DNA of 64,000 nucleotides, taken from contig OZ037769.1 in assembly GCA_964035545.1 (NCBI GenBank), positions 5,700,429 through 5,764,428 on the forward strand, given 5' to 3'. The notes beneath the pieces were generated by a model. The model did not search any database. It was not told the DNA's origin and worked only from the letters and a program-made list of their open reading frames with translations. A program made the translations under genes and the position numbers. The stretch comes from Bugula neritina (lineage: Eukaryota; Bryozoa; Gymnolaemata; Cheilostomatida; Bugulidae). This document shows positions 22,466-35,900 of this stretch, one piece after another (position 1 is the first letter of the stretch; each line of letters begins with the position of its first letter).

Positions 22466-25400
22466 GGGGGGGGGGCAAAATTTTTACAGTTTTCCATTTG
22501 TATGAAATCCAGTTAGTATCCATTCTATGCATGGGGGCTTAGTGTATTATAATAACATGCAATCAATACAAATTGATATAACTACATGTACCAATACCAG
22601 AAAGCCTTAAAAACAAATTATTACTGCATTAAACTCTATTTCAAAATAAGTAGAACTACTAAAATGACCTGCTTTAACTCTCTGTTTAAAACTAACATTG
22701 CTACATGATGCAAGAAAAACTGTTGGTGAAACTATAGTTAAAATTGTTTCTATAAAGCCACCTATTAAGTTTCAAATGCATTCCAAACATGCATCACGTA
22801 ATATCCTCCCACCAAGACTAAAAACCGCAACTTAAAACGGCAACAGGAGCCTTCTAGACAGCTGCAATAGTATACTAACCAGCCATAATAACAAAAGAAG
22901 ACAATTGTAAGAGGAAAACATCATAAAAGCCTAGATACAGCAACCATACAAGTATGCAGAAAGTAATAGAAATGAAAATGCAACAATTGTAAGCCGGTAC
23001 AAATGAACTCATTGAAAAGAACAAATTTCTGCACACAATATATATCACAGAAAACACTAGAACATGCTAGAATGTATGATTAAAAGATGCAATCTCTAAA
23101 ATTAGTATTATATATTATACAAGCCCAAACTACTTATACTCTATGCAACAGGAATATAAGTTAATTAGTTTGAGTTGACACTAAAGAAAACACCCATTAT
23201 TCATTATTTCATGGTAATTAAATATATCATTTAAAGACTAAAACAATAATATGACGGTACATATTGTAATATGTTTTGCTTTATACCATCACAACAGAAT
23301 TCTTTACTTCATTTTTGCCTGAATATTTGATTATATGTTATTTATTGTGTTTTGCATAATGTATATACGAACATTGGCCAAAATTTCAAAACTTCAATTA
23401 TAACATACTGAGGAGTTCCAAATAAAACTTTTGAAACATACGTGTTTTAATTGATACATAAAAACCTATAATTATTATGCAGTTAACTAATCGATCCGAA
23501 AATAAAGTATGTGCTAAATTATAAAATTATAATCACATTTGTCTCTTAGTGAACATGTTGTATGGTATGAAAACTCCAAATGCAAGAATTGATCTGTATT
23601 CTATATATAGCACTATTGTTTGCAGTATGCTTACAGTTATTGTGGTACATTTATGATAAATTTGGACAAGTTTTAGCATTGCAATACACACCTCATCGGA
23701 ACTGCTTTATGAATCTGACAATCAGTTATGCGTTTAAGTAAATATTTTTGAATTGTACTTAAAACATTTTAATCTAATACAATATCAGCAATTTTCTAAT
23801 ATAATGCCACAAGTTTAAGGTCAGCTGGTAATAAAAAAGTTACTGTGGCATTGCGTAAGCTCTTAAAAACTTGTTTTACACTTCCATTTTAGCAATTTAA
23901 GTAAGAAGCACTCGGAACACAAATATATCCAGTACAGTTTAGGTACATGGCATTTCCATTATTGTTAAATTATAATTAAGGTATAAGCTTTATCTTCGTA
24001 ATCTTGCAGTTTTGTTTTGACTATTTAAAACTGGATATGGCAATAAGTTATATGTAATGTTTAAAATGCAATTTAAAATTATGTCATATTTATTTGAATG
24101 CCACTTAAGTATGTATATATAGACACTTATCCTTCGTATCAAGCTTTTAACTTATGCTTAGAATTTAATCATCAATGTTTTCCCAAATAATAATCTGTTC
24201 CAAGAAATTTATTTATTGCATTTTTCAAGATACCAGTTCAATTTCTGGGACATACAATGGCTTATATGTGTTGAATCGACAGAGATATAATTAATATGCT
24301 CTAATACATTGCTTACTGATTGCAATATATTCTTATAAATCGCCTCCCAAGCATATATTTTAGTGTACCTACTGTTTTGTGTACTTTTTTCTACTATATT
24401 GCCAAGCCTTTCGCATACACCTATGTAGCAAAAGTTGGCAACACAGTTATATAAAAGAAACACTACATCAGCTGGCTATGTTCCCAGGGAAACTGTTTTA
24501 TTGTCATGATTAGGCAATGCATCCATGCTTCACGCATATTTCTACACAAATAATGTTACTGTTAAGAAGACACTTTTTATTCAACTAGGACTTATACTGA
24601 ATATAAACACGAAGTCAAAAAAGTTAAAGCTTAGTTGTATTTGAAATGTTTAGATATATGGCATTATAGGCATTATAAAGGTAAATAATAGTATAACTAC
24701 TAGTTGAGCTGACATATGTACGTTATTTGAAACTGCTTATATTTTTTTTAAATTTACATTTTACAACTTGAAAATACCAATTGTAAGAATTTGATGTACT
24801 TAATTGAAATAAAATAAGCTGCGTGCCAGGGTATTAAATGAAAACTGAACAACTATATATTTATATCTGCAATGCATACAGCAGCTGGACTAGAATATTA
24901 TATATCTTGCTGCATATAAAGATTCTGAAATTTTTCACATGGTTTCAGCGTTAGTGTACCTTAAAACATTGCTACCAGGAAAAGTATGGATACATACACC
25001 TGTAATCTGACACTTTGACATTCATGCATCAGCAAAACTGTTTATAACAAAAATAAACATGATATGTTTTATAACAAAAATAAATCTTATTTAATTAGGT
25101 TCAAACATGTGCATGCTAATTCCTATCACCGAACTTCCTCATGAAGAGATACTTGCTATGAAGCATTAAAAAATTCCCCGAAATTAAACCCTTTCAGTTT
25201 ATCAATTCATGGAACCAGATTAAAATTTTATAGTGGCTTATATCTTTCTAAAGTGTTGATGTATACGTGACTTGAAGCATCTATACCTGTGTAAAGAGTC
25301 ATTTGGGGATTTACAACAGTTTCCTTAGCCTAGATGATGTGGGTATCACTGCTTAAAACAGTTTCTTATTCAGCTATAAAGTAGAAATTAGTTTAGTGGA

Positions 25401-26292
25401 GCAACTGACCATTATCTAAGCATGATTTGAATGCTAGCTTCAATTTTATAATAATTCTAAGCAACTATCTACAAAAAACCAAATTGGATGTATCACTCAT
25501 TCATGATTAAATATTGCTACTTTGTCTTAAATATTTTGCTTTCATTGCTTTTATAACTCTGTCCAATGCTTACTTTATGATATAAAACTTTATATGCTAA
25601 TAATTATTATAATAATTAATATAATAATAATTAATATAGTGTCTTTATTCACAACAACATATCAAAAGAAGGTGTAAACTAATATTATAATATGCAGCAA
25701 TACTAAACAGCAGAGGTAATTTATATATGCAGGTTATTATTAGAATGGAAGAGGGCAACACTAATAAGGTGTTTCTCAATGAATTTGGGCAGACATTATA
25801 ATGTGTGATAAATCCTAATGCATAAAATTCAAATACTGTTTAGCTATAATGATGGAAAAATCGAACCATCAGCAGTTAGTAATAAATTAATTGCAATTTA
25901 AAGTACTAGAATCTTTGCTTGGGACACACATTTGCCATATTTCTTTCAAAATAATATTTTCATAACAATAATAATCAATATTCAATAATCATTACTCAAT
26001 ATTTTCTAATCAATACTCAATAACTTGATTATAGGAAGGAATTATTCAATATCTAGAAGCGATCAACAAAAGGCAAGGTTAAAAAGTATTTCATTTCATA
26101 ATTAACAATATCAAAAATACAAATATTACAAATTTCATGATATTTCATAAATAATAAAATAAAATATTTGCATAATAAGAATACAAACAGGTAAAAAGTG
26201 AAAAATAACATGAATAATGATCTAGCCCAAATATAAAGGAAGCATAACTACTGATTGCATAGTTTTAATTACAAGTAATGAAAAATGTGACC
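22466..26292. other. Intergenic DNA between ZIP13 and the adaptor gene
   Basis: AT-rich, with scattered short open frames that lack splice partners or recognisable protein composition. It includes an ATTATAATAATTAATATAAT run at about 25600 and CAATATTCAATAATC repeats at about 25970-26050. The lower part should hold the 3' UTR of the adaptor gene. Nothing else could be supported. Confidence 0.5.
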
Positions 26293-26946
26293 TTATTCTC
26301 TGAGCAAAGTTGAATATGTTAGGGGTTTGCTACTTCCTGGCACTGTTTTAGTTAAATTCAGCATATTTGATTTGAAGTAGGCAATGAGGGCAGCTACTGT
26401 TGGCCAATGCTGTAATACATATATAACACATTATATTACATAATAAGTATATTATTATATTACATATCAGATCTATAACAAATCTATGTATGTGTCTATA
26501 ACCGTGCTAGATTACATGCAGCTACTAGTTGCACAACAAATATAGTATAATTATTATTTAGAAAAAAAAAAATATATATATATATATATATCTAACACTG
26601 GTGTTTGTGTATGTTTACACACTCACGCGCACACACACATATATTATTATGTTAGATTTCACCACTAAAGAGAGCACGGTATACAATAGCATAACCCAAG
26701 AACTAGTCTCACCCGTTCTTCCGGTTTAGGTGCTCCAATAGCAAAGTCCCCGTCATCTCGGTGACGAATTGGAATATGGAACTCACTGGAGTTGTAAATG
26801 ACATCGAGCGTGTATGGTTTCTTAGGACCCTGTGTACTCTTGCGAACTAGGAAAGCTCCGTCGTGATGCTTTCTTTGTAGAAGGTTGGCAGCGTTGACTC
26901 TGCTTATATCAGACTTGTACCATGTGTAGTTGTATAGACCTCTGTC
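26293..26946 (-). CDS. SH2-domain exons of the adaptor
   Basis: Exon 26713-26946 (78 codons) holds the SH2 N-terminal half: WYKSDISRVNAANLLQRKHH, GAFLVRKSTQG with the phosphotyrosine-binding Arg, and PYTLDVIYNSSEFHIPIRHR. Exon 26293-26409 ends the domain with HWPTVAALIAYFKSN and LTYSTLLRE, then TAA. The dipeptide order and the PYTL..IYN..FHIPIR core follow SLP-76, BLNK and CLNK more closely than Src-type SH2 domains. Confidence 0.95.
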
Positions 26947-29900
26947 CTGCACTCAATATTTACATGTCATGTTGAGCAATATAATCAAATGTCCAGTTGA
27001 AAGAGTTGAAACACAATATTTATACAAGGAGAAAATGATTAACTCAAATCATTAGGCAAATTTCTAAGCATTTATATTTATAAGTTTATTTTACTAAGAC
27101 ATGCTCAATTCAAATCACTTATTTTAGTCTAAAACTAAAAAGTCTTTAGTCAACAGCTATCAACTTAAGGTCAAAAGGCTAAATGTAGCGCGCAGAGTCA
27201 AGTCATGCCCTTTTCTTTGTAGCCTAAGACTCTAAAAGGGATATTATTGGAATGTACACAGGAATCAGGCTAAGCATTTAATCCTTACTGCCGAGCCACA
27301 CATGTTAGCAATGGCTCTTTTAGATTCATCTTATCATAGAATAAAAAGATTATTGTGCAGATAACTCTAAAAAATAACTCATTACTCTGTGCTACACAGT
27401 CATATACATTGAACTATAATTAGTTATAGTTATAGTTTCAGTTCAGTGGTCATATATTAGCAAACTGAACACATCTCTTGTTTCATATACCATCATTTCA
27501 TAGCATAACGCAAATAATATAATTCACTAATATAATATAATAATATAATTCACTAATATCACTCACATCATCCATGCTTCTTCCTGTTGAATTACTTGCA
27601 TTGGAGCTTAAAGAATCTACAGTAAAATCATAGAAAATATTAGACACAGCAATAGCACAACATTACTGCAGTATACTATAATACTACTATTACCCTATAA
27701 AATACAACATCTCAGTATTCAATACTCTAGTCGTGCTGATACAAATGTGGAGTTGTCCCTTCACAATGTATATTTAAGGTTCTAGTTGTCTCCTCTATAT
27801 AATATAGGGTTAGAAGTTTAATACCACAATATACTTGTAGCTAATAATATTATGCACTTATTAGCATTATCACTATGCACAGGCTTAGCACGCAGGTGAA
27901 ACATAACTTGAAAAAGCTGTATCACCAAATCAAGCAGAGATGAAAAAAGCTAAGCTGAATCAGCGTAAAGCTGAAGCTAAAACCTAAGTTCTGCTGGCTG
28001 TATTTATGTCATTAAACAAATCTTTAGCATGTGGCCAACTTTTAATTACATTATTAAATAAGAATACAATACAGAGCAGAATAGGTTTAGCAGCTGTTTG
28101 CACACATGTCTAATTGTTATGAGTATCGAACTACATTGATGTAATACTGTGAGGTCTATATGCTGTTAATTGACATTACCTAGTCTAGGTCGCTCTGAGG
28201 TGGGTAACATGGGAGGAGTTTCACTAACTACAGCAGATTGAAAGGGGGTAGGATGAACTCCTCCTGCTTGACCTCTACGACCTGATAAATTACCAAATTT
28301 TCAATTTAAATTGTCTGCTAACTGAAAATAATTTATTAGTACAGTGCTCCTTCTGTCTCACTAAGCTGCGGGTCAGGAAAACTAGTAAATTTAACTCGCG
28401 GATTCGTTAAATTTGGCCATTATGTCCCTATGCACGCATACATAAATCGCAAAACAGGGTTCAAGCCCTTCTTATGACCTATGCAATTTCGTGAGAAAAG
28501 GAACCGTGAGAAATGGATGGAGCACAGTATAGATAATTAGAAGCGCAACTATTCAACACTTGTGGTAAAAGTGAAATAAAACCCTTTGGACATTAGTATT
28601 GTTTACCAATACCAATATTTCCAATGTAAAAAAACAAGAGCCTTCAAATCTACAAGTTTAAAGTGTTATAAATTGCGACATGAACTTATTTCTATTTCTT
28701 TTAGAGTGCTTTCCCATAGTTCCTTCTGTTTATGGGAGCTCAAGGAAGGGCAGAACTAATAATGTGTCAATTTCTTGCCTTTCTTACAAAGAACCTGTTG
28801 ACTCATAGACTCAGTTGTCACAAGACATCAATAATTGATTTCAAGCTCCCTTTTCCATTAAAACTTGCAGGTAGCATTTCAACATATTATTGTGAGGCAT
28901 AGAAGAATCAAATTGATGAACATAAACCGATGTATAATAGGATGAAAGTAAAAATTACATTTAATTAATATTTTATTAAAATAGAAAAATATAATTCTTT
29001 TCCCTAAACATTTTTGTTTATCCCCAATATTTAGTTTTTGAAGCTTGACGCAATAGTGAGAAAGTCCTTAGCCGGTTTTAAAAAACCTTTTCCCAAGGAG
29101 TTCTCACAGGGATGACGACTACATACTTGGGTGAGTTTGTTTTGATTTTTGAAGCTTATAAAAGGAAACAATGCAAGTTAAACTATAATTTAGTATTATT
29201 GAGTCTGCCTGTGGAATAAACTTAGAAAGAGAAGACAATTCCTTTGAGTAAAGAGGTAAGATTTCTAAAACATGAGTTATAAGAAAGCCAATCAAAAGAG
29301 AGAATCAATTTCCACTAGCTCAAAATCATATACTTCTCTTTTGATTCAGCTTAAAGCACCAAAACTAATAAAAACACAGCAAAGTTAAAAACCTGGTGGA
29401 AGAGGTGGTGCTTGTTTGTTGGGTGACGGGCTGTTCGCCGGGGGATTAGCAACCGGTCTCGGCGAAACTGGAAGTTGTGGTGCGTCTCTCTCGGGTACAC
29501 TAGCTGGCGTAGATTCTACTGCTTGCCTACGCTGCTGTATCTTTTCTTGCATCTGCTGAGTCAAATCCTGTCTAGACTTAGGTTCTGGGGGCTTCAGTCC
29601 ACCAAGGAGCTGAGCTTCAGACCGCTGGTTAATCAGTTTGGCCCTCTCCTTAATACTGAGCCCGCTGGTATCTATTGGATCTGCTGTTGAGGCAGCAGGT
29701 ATGACTGGTTTCGCTGACGCAACAGCAGGCTTGACTGGCAACGTGACAGCAGGCTTGACTGGCAACGTGACAGCAGGCTTGATTGGCTTCGCTGCCGGTG
29801 TGACTGCTGAAGGGGTAGACCTGGGTTCAGGCAGCTTAGGCAATGTTTGTACCTTCCTATCTCCATTTGGCAGACTATGATCATTGTAGCTGTAGGAAGC

Positions 29901-32900
29901 CAGCTTTTTCTTCTGCTCGGAAGGTGCAGGGGAAGGTGCAGGAGCAGGTGCAGGTGTTTTGACCGGCTTGAGGGTGACAGAACGAGGAGAAGTGCTGAAA
30001 GGGGGTTTTTGACCTTCAAGTATAACAATAACATCTACAGCTTAAAAAAAATATAAGGCTATAATGAAAAACAAGTTCACTTTTTTGGCAATTTTTGATT
30101 ATTTACGAGCCAGCTACGGTTCTATAAAGCATAATAACCAAAACTAATAACACCACTTTTTTTTCGATTGAACATCTTTCTGTAAACAAATTTTCTGAGG
30201 TGCTACAATCTTTCTGTTGGCACAAATTAAATAAAAAGACTAAACCCTGGTATTACTTGAGATCTACTCACTCTATTGTCACATGCAACAAAGAAGTGCT
30301 TAACCTTCCAATAATAACATTTCTCATTTCCATTAGGCTTAAACAAAATTATCATTGCGATATTATAAATCTGTGATACTTTTAGGCTGAGATTTCGATG
30401 TTGTATAATATGAGTTTATGTTATTTTATATGTCATTCATAAATAAGAAAGAAAGCAACTCCTAACATGGCCACTTACTGAAGATTTTTGTGGGGATAAA
30501 TTCATTCGTATACCACAAACAACTAACCTGGAGAAATAGAACCTCTGCTATCATCATCTGCACCGGGAGGCAAAGGCAACGGCCCGTGGCGGCCTGAAAC
30601 AGTTAGATATGCACACAACCTGTTTGTATTTTACTGCTAATAGATTAAATTTAGCATATTGATAAACAAAAAAATGGCTGAATGAGTGAACAAAGTTTAT
30701 CCTCTGTGAGTAGGTGAAGTGACATAATATTTGTATTAAACATGTTGAAATTTTGTAAAACCTGCCCTCAAAAATTATTCCCCAATACGATTTCCAGACC
30801 ATTATTGAGTGTCTAATTTGGAGTTGTGTGCCTAAAATTTGACTGCCGATCTAGCAATGTATTAATATATATGAAAAATTTACACATATATATACAACGA
30901 CATACATATGTTATGGTGATCAAATCTAAAGGCAATATATTATTATCATACTTTAAAATAATATGTTGGGATAAATTTACAATAAACTATACAACATAAT
31001 GTATATGAAATATTTATTTAACATTAACAACTCACCAACGCGTGGTACAGGTTCACCCAACTTTGGGGGAGGGGCAGGAGGGTTCATAGGGCTAGGTTCT
31101 CCAGAGTCTACTATTTCATCTACAGTTAACATAATGCTGGTCAACAACCACTACTACCATACAACCATACTACCACTACTACCATACTACCACTACTACC
31201 ATACAACCATATTACCACTACTACCATACAGCCACATTACCACTACTGGGATACAACCATATTACCACTACTACCATACAACCATATTACCACTACTACC
31301 ATACAACCACCATGCATTATAAAATAGTACTTATTATATAAAATCTACACTGTATACTATTATTCATGTAATAATACCAGCAGTACAGAACTTCTACTTA
31401 CAGGTTTCCTGCTCTGGTGTACTGGGTTTAGGTGGAGAAATTCGACTCATGGGTGGTCTAGCAACAGGTGGATCTATAACGCAACGCAACATATTCATAA
31501 TTACTTCTACCAGGGAAGTTTACAGCTAAGAAACACATTACTTTCAGGTGTAACAACATCGTCTCAGAGTTGATCATTTCTCAACTATTTACATTAGCGT
31601 ATACCTTGAACACTAGGGTAGATAACTCTAACATAGATAAAAAATTGAACAAAATTTCTAGACACTAACAGCCCCAAATGTCTGAAGAAAACTAGAATGA
31701 CATATACAGGTGAAGATGTGGAAAAAACTTCACTTTGAACTATTTTTTGCCTATAGCTATTATAAATGACGGAATTTGTATGCCAGACAAAGAATTTAAA
31801 TAAAATTTACATTCATGCCAGTTAACACCTCCACCTGCAGCTTCTTTTCAGAGCACGGCTGTGTGACTTACCAAGAGACTGAGAGAAAGGCACAACTGGT
31901 TTTGTAGATATGTGATTGGACGATGGTATAGCAGCAGGGGGCCGCTGTCTCTGTCCGGGAATCTAATAACAAGCAAACTTTCACGAGCAATCTAACTCGC
32001 ACAACAAATGATGTATATTCTTTATCAACTTTCTACTGATTTATCCACCATAAAACTGCTTATTCCTTTTAACCGAGTAGTAAAAGTAACTTCACTGCTT
32101 AGAAATGTGTGCCTAATGCTATGAGCTCAGTGGTATGAGTTGTGTGTACCAGGAGTTGTTGATTTCTTTCTGAGAGAAAAGAAGGCGAAATGCAAGAAAT
32201 AATATATCTTTGCAGTACACCTGGTTTTGAGTAGGAAGTGAAACTTGCCGGAAATAAATAATGTAACAAAAACTAGATAGACCTCCAAGTAGAGAGAGAA
32301 AGAACTCACCTTGGGAGGTCCTGGGGCTTGACTCTCAGGCATTGAGGTGAGTTGGACACCTTTGCTAGGTCTGGCAGGCGGAGGGGGCCCTTCCTCGCCA
32401 GGAGCGGTTGGAAGAGGCCGATGAGAATGCTTGGATGGGGGAGGCTTGGAGGGGGGTGGTAACACATCTGGCTCTACAAAACAGGGGACCAGATGAAGAG
32501 CTGTAGGAATTGCTCATAGCTGAAAGAATCTGGTTACCAGTTGCCCTAACCTTGACTTTGCAGTTCAGTAGAAAAACAAGAACACCATTCATCAAAATCC
32601 ATGACTTCAAGCTAAACAGTGAGCCAAAAACCAAAACATTGATCAGATGAGTGTACAAATTACTGTAATCAATTACCTAACTCTCAACTTAACCTGAAAG
32701 TAAATTACATTACACATTATCGTTTAAAATGTGTATAAAAACATATCTAAGTGAGTAATCCTTGTTAATATATGAGTCAATTTTCCTTAACCACTTAGTG
32801 AACCAACTACACAATACATAGATCTTAATGTTTTACACACCATATTATGTGTGCCTGGTGTATTTATTGACGTAGGTAAATTTCCACAAGTCTAGGGATT

Positions 32901-35900
32901 AAGTTTTTTAATTACCAAACAATAGTTCACTGTATAATGGATAGAAGTGCAATATTCTTTACAATAATAACAAAGTAACCAACTGAACAGAGAAAACAAT
33001 GGAGTTATGGTGAAACTGTAGCACAATGGTATAACCTGCACTTAAAACTTGCAAGTAGAATCTCCCAGAGTACCTTAGATAAAACACTACTCATGTAATA
33101 TTGTTAATTATTGTAAATACCAGCTTCTTGCATAATAGCAATTACTCCATTTATAAAGTTGCGTTTATACCTTTGCTGAAAAAAGTTCCGAGTTTAAGTT
33201 AATAATGCTTGTCTAGGTACCCCTTTAGTATTATAGTCAAACCGAAAATCATCGAAATCATATTGTTGCGGAAGCTTACTTTCTAAAAATAAAATCTTTT
33301 GTAAATGTCGTGAATTAGTGGAGTTGACAGCATAAAATCGATAATTGAGAAGGGGTAGGCGATATAATTATGTCATCTAATCGCCAAAATCATAACTAAA
33401 TAACAATGTTTACAAAGAGTTATTACTCCTTTTGAGTATTATTCTGAAATCACCGATTAAGTTATCACAGTACAAAAATTTTGATGAGTGGCTTTTACAA
33501 TGCAATGCAACCTTAGGGTCAGTTTTCATAATACCTAGTCCTATATTGTACTGCAAACTGCCATGCTTTTACCTGCGAATTGAAAGTAGATCATCAATTT
33601 TACACTACCTTATAACAACTAGTATTTTAAGATAGGGGTATTAACTTAACAGGCTATCAGCACTTATTGACACAAAGGAGATAACTCCTTACAACTAAAT
33701 ACTACTCACTCAGTCCACACAGTGTTTGATGAAATAACGTTATAACCAGTTTGACTGGCCGTAAATATAAGAACAACAAAATCCATTCGGGTGAGAGCTG
33801 GAATAAAATAAGCGATGAAGGTCTTTCCTGTCTTGTTATCAATTTCAACAATGAATCATGAAATCTGTATACATTGGCAGTGTAACCATTCCATGACAAT
33901 ATTCCCATATCCACACCTTTCAGGTATATGAGAAGGTGTGCTAACCTTTAATATGAAATGAATTATTTGCAGGTGAATTCTTAAGCCAAACTGTAATTCA
34001 GGAGGTACCAGAGGAAAGCGGAATGTTTCACCCCTCTACTCCCCCAAGTACGTTGTAGCTTTCCATACTACTACAGGTTGTATTGCTTACATGTACTACT
34101 ACTGCTAGGTAACTAATCTATTTTCTTTATCTCATTCTCAGTTGCAATACTATAGCAATATTCTACACTTACTAACCCTCTCTAACTTTCTACCAAAAAC
34201 ATTGTGATAATAATACCGAGTGAGGCATACAACACTGCATAAAATAGGAGAAAATGCTTCAACAAAGATTTATGACTTCCACCATAAACTTAATTCAAGG
34301 ATTAAATAAACTGATGGGCATTATAAGCAATACTTTAAATTGATGAACTTGAAAAAGTTGAGCTACAACTGTAATGAATTAAGGCTAGGAGTGAGTCGAA
34401 AGAAGTCACCCTGAAAGGCAGGTCTTCCGGATGCAAGAATCCACCAATCAGACTCAAAAGTATCATTCCAAATTTCTCAATCTATGAAAGTTACACAAAA
34501 TAAATCAAGAACTGGGTAATGTGTGCATCAGTGTTATGTTGGTCAACATAATCAGTGAATCTTCACAAAAATCCCCACAATTACAGCCCTGAACTTCAAC
34601 ATACTACACAACAAGCAGTTTTATTGGTGGGACAACTCCATAAAACTCAAAAATATTACTTTTTTTCATCTCCTTCATACTTGGAGCAATACTATATTAT
34701 ATACTATATAGAATGTAACCAGCCAGCAATAGTACTGTTACTTATTAGCAAACAGATACACTTTAATCTGGACACAGAGGGTACTATAACTGACCCCCAC
34801 CAATAGTAAAAACAGAAAGTTGGGATAATTCCATCAAACATGACCTCAAGGGGGTCAGTAATGTAGACCAGCAAAAAACTCCCAGCAAAAAACATAAACA
34901 TAAGATTTGGTTAAAGATTATTAGCAATTATCAAGTCCACAAACACATTAAAAATATTGAAGAGTAGAAAGCAGGTTGCTGATGGTATTAACACACATTA
35001 GGCAGTTGACTGTGGCTGCACATGTCACATTTCCTGATTAATCTGACTGTATTGATGGGTGAGATTATCAACCTGAGTCACATTTAACACCTTAATTAAC
35101 AAGTTAAGTATGATTGAGCTTTAGGGTAAGATATACATTAGGCTTGTAATAGGAGTAACGCAATAATCCCTCTAGCTGATCCGTACATTTGCGTATGGCT
35201 GTCCTAATAGTAAATAGTAGTAGTTACTAAGCTGAATGAGTCATAACGCGAGAACAATATGAGGAGACAACTCTCATGAGTCACAACAAACTCATGATTC
35301 GTTATAGTAAATATGATTTAGTACAGGGGTGTCCAACCTTTTCAAACCGAGGGCCACAGAAATGAAATATTTCATGGTGAGAGCCACATTGTAAGCTTCA
35401 GCTTGTGCTGGGGGCCACAGCATCAGTATTTTTCAAACTACTTTATTCCAAAACTTTATGAATCATTACACAATTAAGTCTCAATAGTTACTGCCAGCTG
35501 CATTTTTGTGTTATTTGTATAAATAAGGCATTTAAAAGGTGGCTTTTCACTTTAATTCATGTGAACATTAAAAAATTATTTTAGCTTTATGCCTTCGAGG
35601 GCCACATAAATGTAGGCTGGGGGCCACATCCGGCCCTAGGGCCGCCTGTTGGACAGCCCTGATTTAGTAGATTATAACTTACATAAAACTTGTGATAACT
35701 ATGAACTAATATAAAAGCTATAGTCACTATCCGTGTGGCAACCCCTGATGGCAAGGGGTTTTTCACAGCGAGCTAAGGACTTATTCATATGTGGCAATGC
35801 AGGAGCAATTTAGACTAACATCACTAATGGCCTATAATTACTGTGAATCAAACCATTGACCTTGGCTCTAACCCTTAGAGCATGGTTGCCCATTACTAAT

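Noticed and set aside
29475-30056. Several frames opposite or shifted against the proline-rich exon
   Set aside because: The in-phase minus-strand frame joins both neighbouring exons; the others are shadows of it.
30999-31322. 107-codon plus-strand frame
   Set aside because: It overlaps an adaptor exon antisense and a minisatellite.
33008-33075. tRNA-like run TAGCACAATGGTATAACC with AGTAGAATCTCCC
   Set aside because: A and B boxes are only approximate and no cloverleaf closes; could be an old SINE but cannot be supported.
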